A stretch of 10,346 bases of DNA from Anaerolineae bacterium. GTDB lineage: Bacteria; Chloroflexota; Anaerolineae; UBA1429. Shown one piece after another: positions 6,038-10,346 of this stretch. Within the stretch, counting starts at the first letter, position 1. The number at the start of each line of letters is the position of its first letter. Where the stretch lies: positions 1 through 10,346 of the forward strand of contig SKRJ01000042.1 in NCBI GenBank assembly GCA_007118555.1. Reading direction: 5' to 3'. A program made the translations under genes and the position numbers. The notes under the pieces are model-generated. The model was not told where the DNA came from, did no database searches, and worked only from the letters and a program-made list of their open reading frames with translations.

Positions 6038-7294
6038 ATGGATAGGCTACGACACATTCTGGCCCAGGGTGCGCCGGGGCCCATCCTGCTCCTGCCCTTG
6101 TTGCTTGTGACGATCCTCCTGAGCGGCGCATCGTGCGCCGCCCAAGAGCCCTGGGACGCTTCGCTGAGCCGAATCACGCGCCCCCATCGTTTTTCGTTCG
6201 TGCGCTGGCATCTGGGACAGTTTGCCGGCCTGCTGCGACCCACCACCATACCGCCCGAGGCGGAGCGTGACCCCGCCGGGTACGTGCGGGCCTACTTTGC
6301 CCAAGAGGCCCAGGCCCGCGCCCTGCAACGCGCCGGCCACGAGCTGCCCCCGGAGCAAAAGGCCGAACTCGCCCGCATGCGTTCGGTGGCCGAGCGCATC
6401 ATCGCCGATCAGGTGACCGAGGCCTTTCGCGACGAGGGCATCTACAACCCCTTGGATCGCTTCATCTATCTTCCCGTGACCTTTCCGCCGGTCTGGTTTG
6501 TGTTCGAGCCGCCCCCGCTGATCCTGATCGTCTCCGCCCGCGACCAGATCGCCCAGATTCGCCAGGTCATGCTGGTGCAAGAGATGGATGTAGCTACCAT
6601 GGAGCAGATCGAGGCCGAGGTCGAGGCGCTGGGGCTATCGGCGCTGGTGACGCCCATCGGGGGCCTCGCGGCCACCTATCCTGCCTTTGTGAGCACGCGT
6701 ACCACGCTGCCCCGCGGCATCGAGACCGTGGCAGAGGAATGGCTGCACCAGTATCTGGCCTTTACGCCCACCGGATGGCATTTTGTCCTACACCTGCTGA
6801 ACTTGCGCACCAATCACCAGATCGCCAGGATCAACGAGTCGCTGGCCCACATTGTGCATGAAGAGATCGGCGAGCGCATCCTGGCCGAGCACTATGGCAT
6901 CTTTCCAGAGCCGGAGCCAACCGAGCCGGAGATCGAGCCCGAGTTTGATTTCCGGGCTTTTATGCGCGAGACGCGCCTCCAGACCGAGGCTCTGCTGGCG
7001 CGGGGCGAGATCGAAATGGCCGAGAGCTATATGGAGACCCGGCGGCAGATGCTCCTGGCAGAGGGCTATTTCATCCGCAAGCTAAACCAGGCCTACTTTG
7101 CCTTTTATGGCACCTATGCCGATGCGCCCGGCGCCATTACCACGGTGGGTGACGAGTTTGACGCCCTGCGGGCCGAGTCGCTCTCGCTAAGGGCCTTTTT
7201 GAACGCCGCCGTGACTGTCACCACGCGCGAGGATCTGTATCGGCTGTTGGAGGAGCAGGGCATTCGATGGGCACACGTGGCGCCTGTACGCTAG
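6038..7294 (+). CDS. Exported metalloprotease-like protein with altered HExxH motif
   Basis: The 418-residue product has an N-terminal hydrophobic segment (about 14-30) followed by GASCAAQ. C33 could be a lipidated cysteine, but Gly at -3 is a poor lipobox, so ordinary signal cleavage or a membrane anchor is also possible. A helical, charged region (72-135) leads to PPVWFVFEPPPLILIVS (150-166) and then VTPIGGLAATYPA (204-216). The stretch ETVAEEWLHQYLAF (229-242), followed by RINESLAHIVHEEIG (264-278), looks like a zincin core of HExxH plus a downstream Glu. Here the first His position is E233, leaving E234, H237 and E267. A Pro/Glu linker (290-302) precedes an alpha-helical C-terminus containing KLNQAYFAFYGTYADAPG (348-365). 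I recall relatives in Chloroflexota and Cyanobacteria with an intact HEWxHHYL; that comparison is from memory. The ATG at 6038 has GAGGA (6026-6030) 7 nt upstream. The protein may be an active peptidase with altered metal binding or a pseudoenzyme. Confidence 0.7.
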   Translation: MDRLRHILAQGAPGPILLLPLLLVTILLSGASCAAQEPWDASLSRITRPHRFSFVRWHLGQFAGLLRPTTIPPEAERDPAGYVRAYFAQEAQARALQRAGHELPPEQKAELARMRSVAERIIADQVTEAFRDEGIYNPLDRFIYLPVTFPPVWFVFEPPPLILIVSARDQIAQIRQVMLVQEMDVATMEQIEAEVEALGLSALVTPIGGLAATYPAFVSTRTTLPRGIETVAEEWLHQYLAFTPTGWHFVLHLLNLRTNHQIARINESLAHIVHEEIGERILAEHYGIFPEPEPTEPEIEPEFDFRAFMRETRLQTEALLARGEIEMAESYMETRRQMLLAEGYFIRKLNQAYFAFYGTYADAPGAITTVGDEFDALRAESLSLRAFLNAAVTVTTREDLYRLLEEQGIRWAHVAPVR

Positions 7295-7321
7295 CCGTCC
7301 CGCCTGGAGGAGGAGCGAACC

Positions 7322-7921
7322 ATGATTGACCGCGCCAAGAGCGTATGGTCCAGATTCATGGGCAGAGGCGTCTGCCCCCATGAGCTTTCGTTCCCATTGA
7401 CATTGGGGGTGCGGCGCCTGATTTTCAAGCCAGAGACGCTGGTAAGGCAGATGGCGCTCCACGGGCACGAGCGTGTGCTGGAGTTGGGCCCGGGCCCGGG
7501 CTATTTCAGCCCCGATGTGGCCAACGCCCTGTCCGAGGGCCATCTGATTCTGGCCGATATCCAGGGACCGATGCTGACCAAGGTGACCCGGCGCCTGCAG
7601 GCGGCGGGCCTGGCAGAGCGGACCAGCGCCGTGCAATCCGATGCCCTGGCCCTTCCCTTGCCGGAGAACAGTGTGGACGTCGCTTTTGCTGTTGCGGTGT
7701 TGGGAGAGACGCCGGACCCAGTCGCCGCACTCAAAGAGCTTGGTCGCGTTGTGCGTCCGGGAGGTCGCATCGTCGTTACGGAACAGCCGGGCGACCCCGA
7801 TGCGCTGAGCAAGATAGAACTCAGCGACATGGGCGACGCGCTGAACCTGACTCTGGCGCAACAGTTTGGCCGAGCCAGGAACTTTACCCTCGTGTTCCGA
7901 CCCGCGCAAACCACGGCCTGA
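7322..7921 (+). CDS. Class I SAM-dependent methyltransferase (Methyltransf_11/UbiE-like)
   Basis: This 199-residue cytosolic enzyme has a Rossmann-type methyltransferase fold. Motif I is VLELGPGPGYF (52-62), the SAM-binding glycine loop. The acidic residue at the end of strand two is D79 (LADIQ). SDALALPLPENSVDVAFAV (106-124) is the motif II region, and LKELGRVVRPGGRIVVTE (137-154) is the post-II segment typical of UbiE-like proteins. The N-terminal region contains CPHELSFPL (18-26), possibly part of the substrate site. The C-terminal part is short, so no large extra substrate domain is present. The ATG at 7322 follows AGGAGGAG (7308-7315) closely. The gene sits 27 bp after the protease-like gene and 38 bp before the lipoprotein gene, consistent with one transcript. 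The acceptor (a small molecule, lipid or quinone) cannot be deduced; no quinone-pathway genes are adjacent. Confidence 0.88.
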   Translation: MIDRAKSVWSRFMGRGVCPHELSFPLTLGVRRLIFKPETLVRQMALHGHERVLELGPGPGYFSPDVANALSEGHLILADIQGPMLTKVTRRLQAAGLAERTSAVQSDALALPLPENSVDVAFAVAVLGETPDPVAALKELGRVVRPGGRIVVTEQPGDPDALSKIELSDMGDALNLTLAQQFGRARNFTLVFRPAQTTA

Positions 7922-7959
7922 TCTGCCTGGCCGCCGATCTGGCCCTGAAAGGACAAGCA

Positions 7960-9051
7960 ATGCCCCGTAGCCCGCGCCGATCCTTGCTCGCTTTCTTGCT
8001 GCTGGCCATGTTGGCCCTGGCAGCGGGGTGCGCCGCTTCCGAGCCGAGTGCCGCTATCACGCCCACCGTTGCGCCCCCTTCTCCGACGGCCACGACCGTG
8101 GCTATCGTTGCAGAGCCGGCAGCCCCTGCCACGGCGGTGACGCCTACTCCTACCGACGAGCCCGAGCCGGCCACACCGGAACCCACAATGACAACGGTGC
8201 CGCCAACGGCGACACCAACCGAGGAGCCCCAGGATCTGGGGCTTTCCGCCGGGGCGCAACGGCTGGCCGTCGCACTGGGCCCTATCACGTCGGACATCAC
8301 GCTCCATTTCGAGCGCGTGACCACGGCGGACGGCGACCCGGCCTGGAGCGGCAGATCGTCCGATGGCGCGATTCTGGCCGAGATCATCGGCCCTGACGAT
8401 GGTGCCGTTACCGTGTCGGTGGCGGTGTTGCTGCCCGAGGGCGACGCACAGGCCAAGCAGGTGGCTCAAGAGGCACTCTATCGGGCCATCGCAGCGGCCA
8501 TGCCCGAGCGTTCCTGGGCCATCGACTGGCTCGATGAGCGCATCGAGTACGCTCTGGCGGGCACGCCCTTTTCTGCCCTCCACGACGGGCATTATGTCCA
8601 AGTGGTAAGGCTCCTGTCGCCCCAGCCCTGCATCCACCTGGCCGTCACCCTGTCCCCCGAGACGCTCTCCATGCCGAACTGGGACCGGCTCGGTTCTCCG
8701 CCGATCGCCACCGTCGATGCCTGGGATCGGCTGCCCATCATGCCGGCGCCGGTACGTGGGCAACACCTGCCCAGTGACGTTCTGGACCTGTACGAGTATA
8801 GGGTTGAGGCCACTGCGCAGGCGGCGCTGGCGTTTTACGAGCAGGAGATGCCGGCAGCGGGATGGGAACTGGTCGACCAGGCCGTCGTGGGCGATCCGGC
8901 GCATCCGGAGCAGGACCAGATGCTCCTGGTCTATCGCCGCGGCGATGAGGGGGCGATCGTCACCATCGATTGGCTGGCCACGATGGAGCAGGCCCTGGTG
9001 GCGCTGATCTATGCCGAGGACGCAGCGGATCTGCCAGAGATTGCGGGGTGA
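7960..9051 (+). CDS. Lipoprotein with Pro/Thr-rich linker and two-part C-terminal region
   Basis: The product is a 363-residue predicted lipoprotein. RSPRR (3-7) and a hydrophobic core (9-22) end in LAAGC, with C24 as the lipidation site, so it is probably anchored on the outer face of the membrane. Residues 27-90 are low-complexity Pro/Thr/Ala/Glu sequence (TPTPTDEPEP, PPTATPTEEP), a spacer common in extracellular Chloroflexota proteins. Residues about 95-235 form a first folded region. Residues about 268-352 form a second, with YEYRVEATAQAALAFYEQE and MPAAGWELVDQAVV followed by MLLVYRRGDEGAIVTIDW. Such a segment recurs in Chloroflexota lipoproteins as far as I recall. No catalytic motif is visible. 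The ATG at 7960 has GAAAGGA (7947-7953) 6 nt upstream. It is the last gene of the plus-strand run, and only 5 bp separate its stop from that of the convergent glycosyltransferase. Function is unknown. Confidence 0.82.
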   Translation: MPRSPRRSLLAFLLLAMLALAAGCAASEPSAAITPTVAPPSPTATTVAIVAEPAAPATAVTPTPTDEPEPATPEPTMTTVPPTATPTEEPQDLGLSAGAQRLAVALGPITSDITLHFERVTTADGDPAWSGRSSDGAILAEIIGPDDGAVTVSVAVLLPEGDAQAKQVAQEALYRAIAAAMPERSWAIDWLDERIEYALAGTPFSALHDGHYVQVVRLLSPQPCIHLAVTLSPETLSMPNWDRLGSPPIATVDAWDRLPIMPAPVRGQHLPSDVLDLYEYRVEATAQAALAFYEQEMPAAGWELVDQAVVGDPAHPEQDQMLLVYRRGDEGAIVTIDWLATMEQALVALIYAEDAADLPEIAG

Positions 9052-9056
9052 GGTGA

Positions 9057-10346
9057 CTAGGGCACCAACCGCAGATCGCGCACCATAACTCCCAGGGTTC
9101 GCTCATCTGGGGTGCCCATGGCATCCCTGGGGACCATCGTCTCGCTACGGATGCATACCCTCCAGGGGCCCGGCGAGGTTGTGATCTCAAGCGGCAAAGG
9201 AAGCGCCACAGTCATCCAGCCACTCGAGGCATCCATGGTGGCTACCTTGATGTCTCCGACACCAATCGTGACATCCGCCGAATCGTGTCCCTCCGGGCGA
9301 AAGGCGAACAGGTCCATCACAAGCTGCGCATAGCCCTCCGGGGCATAGGCCAGGGCGCAGGCGTGACCGTTGGTCCAGCGATAGGAGCGATCGTTGGGGC
9401 CAACCTCGGGGTCGTGGACCCCGGACTCCCATATGAGCGGCCGTGGATGGGGCGCCTCGGCCAGCACCGATCCCACAGCAGCATGGATCAGTACCTCGCG
9501 ACTGCCCTTTTCGATGCGGTGGACGGGGACAAGAACCCTATGCACGAGTTCGATCACGTTCTGCCTCTCGGCCTCGGTCAGAGCGGGTAGCGCAAAGGTC
9601 GACGCAAGCGGTGCGTCCTCGACCAGAATCTCGGTATGCGCCAGAACATCCGTGACGCCGGCATAGTCCCGGACATACAGCAGATCATAGGAGCGATCGG
9701 CATAATAGCCCACGATGGGCCCCGAAACCGCGGTCGTCAACACCGCATCAGCAGGCGCATACTGCCCCAACCAGTCTGCCGCCTGCCACAGTGCCAGAAA
9801 GGCACCATCGGCCTCCCAAGCCCTCCATCGGTAAGAAGCCTGCATCCACGTTTTCGGGGACTCGGCGAGATCCACGCGAGCCATCTCCAGGGGCGAGATC
9901 GCGGCCAGCAATACGAGCAAGGCAACGCTCGCCAGCGCACGCCCCCCCATCCGCCGCCATAGCAGCCCACAGAGCCAAGCCAGGAACCCGGCAGCCAACA
10001 GGCTGGCGGGGACCAGCAGGGGCAAGAGATGACGCACCTCCTTGGTGGACATGACCAGAGACGCCACCACGCCCAGGACCAGATAGAGGATCACGAGACC
10101 ATACTGCGGGGCGCGCTGGAGTCGGTGCACCCCCCAAAAGAGCGCGGGCGCCAACACCGCCGTCAGGGGCCACGTAAAGCCGGCAGCGGCCATCTGCCCA
10201 AGCCAGCCCGGCACGTCCATGCCGACGCGTGGGTCAAGGGACACCGGCGCCCGCCCTACCCAGCGCGCCAGACTGGCTTCGAACACAACGGGGTCCACGA
10301 CGGCGCCAAACACGAACCAGAGGCCAAAGAGCAGCAACGCGGGTCC
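9057..10346 (-). CDS. GT39-like membrane glycosyltransferase, C-terminal part (cut by window edge)
   Basis: The reading frame is open to the right edge and no start is visible, so 429 C-terminal codons are seen; a family member of usual size would need roughly 200 or more further N-terminal residues. The visible part begins with hydrophobic helices, including WPLTAVLAPALFWG and GLVILYLVLGVVASLVM, then STKEVRHLLPLLVP, the conserved R-x-L-L-P-L region of GT39/ArnT-type enzymes, followed by two more helices. The extracytoplasmic part starts with LWQAADWLGQYAPADAVLTT and ends in a beta-rich domain containing GWMTVALPLPL and DERTLGVMVRDLRLVP, a jelly-roll-like type found at the C-terminus of such enzymes. 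The catalytic acidic loop would be beyond the edge. It differs from the C-terminal domain of the glycosyltransferase at 136, so the two genes are not recent duplicates. The sugar and acceptor are unknown. Confidence 0.78.
   Translation of the reverse strand, partial: GPALLLFGLWFVFGAVVDPVVFEASLARWVGRAPVSLDPRVGMDVPGWLGQMAAAGFTWPLTAVLAPALFWGVHRLQRAPQYGLVILYLVLGVVASLVMSTKEVRHLLPLLVPASLLAAGFLAWLCGLLWRRMGGRALASVALLVLLAAISPLEMARVDLAESPKTWMQASYRWRAWEADGAFLALWQAADWLGQYAPADAVLTTAVSGPIVGYYADRSYDLLYVRDYAGVTDVLAHTEILVEDAPLASTFALPALTEAERQNVIELVHRVLVPVHRIEKGSREVLIHAAVGSVLAEAPHPRPLIWESGVHDPEVGPNDRSYRWTNGHACALAYAPEGYAQLVMDLFAFRPEGHDSADVTIGVGDIKVATMDASSGWMTVALPLPLEITTSPGPWRVCIRSETMVPRDAMGTPDERTLGVMVRDLRLVP

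Noticed and set aside
7486..7502. Palindromic run of GGGCCC repeats in the methyltransferase gene
   Set aside because: It is explained by the codons for the conserved LGPGPG SAM-binding motif.
8035..8230. Repetitive Pro/Thr coding sequence as a possible tandem repeat or variable locus
   Set aside because: The codons vary and there is no fixed repeat unit; it is an ordinary low-complexity linker of a lipoprotein.
7501..8904. A 467-codon open frame on the minus strand over the methyltransferase and lipoprotein genes
   Set aside because: It has low-complexity Arg/Gly-rich translation, no ribosome site, and the plus-strand genes have clear motifs.

Overview
The window is GC-rich, gene-dense bacterial DNA with no mobile element, CRISPR array, RNA gene or phage signature. 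The best guess for the source is a Chloroflexota bacterium (Anaerolineae/Caldilineae-like). This is an inference, from three things. There are two large GT-C/GT39-type glycosyltransferases with extra C-terminal beta-rich domains. There is a lipoprotein with a long Pro/Thr-rich linker and a C-terminal domain containing the motif FYEQEMPAAGW. There is also an exported protease-like family I recall from Chloroflexota and Cyanobacteria. Starts are ATG with strong AGGAG-type ribosome sites. Four sigma70-like promoters can be read, all with exactly 17 bp between -35 and -10.

Layout: (1) 1-135 is a compact regulatory region with a TTGACA/TAAGAT promoter, a 17-bp palindrome over the predicted transcription start, and an 11-bp inverted repeat that brackets the promoter and overlaps the ribosome site. 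(2) 136-2418 is a membrane glycosyltransferase. (3) 2419-2603 is a spacer holding a near-consensus promoter. (4) 2604-3623 is a PdxA-family dehydrogenase with PdxA2-like features, closed by a hairpin terminator at 3660-3692. (5) 3693-9051 is a run of seven plus-strand genes: a DUF454/YbaN membrane protein, two tandem paralogous three-helix membrane proteins (the second with its own promoter), a YghZ/Gpr-type aldo/keto reductase, an exported metalloprotease-like protein with an altered HExxH motif, a class I SAM methyltransferase and a lipoprotein. Gaps are mostly 27-55 bp, which suggests one or two operons. (6) From 9057 to the right edge, on the minus strand, is the C-terminal part of a second GT39-like glycosyltransferase, converging on the lipoprotein gene with 5 bp between the stop codons.

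How the genes work together: the two glycosyltransferases, the lipoprotein, the three small membrane proteins and the protease-like protein all point to the cell envelope. The aldo/keto reductase, PdxA-like dehydrogenase and methyltransferase are soluble metabolic enzymes. No single pathway unites them, and I do not see a clear new multi-gene system. The items most worth a second look are the protease-like protein with a substituted zinc-ligand position, the tandem small membrane paralogs, the lone PdxA2-like gene, and the regulatory architecture in front of the first gene.
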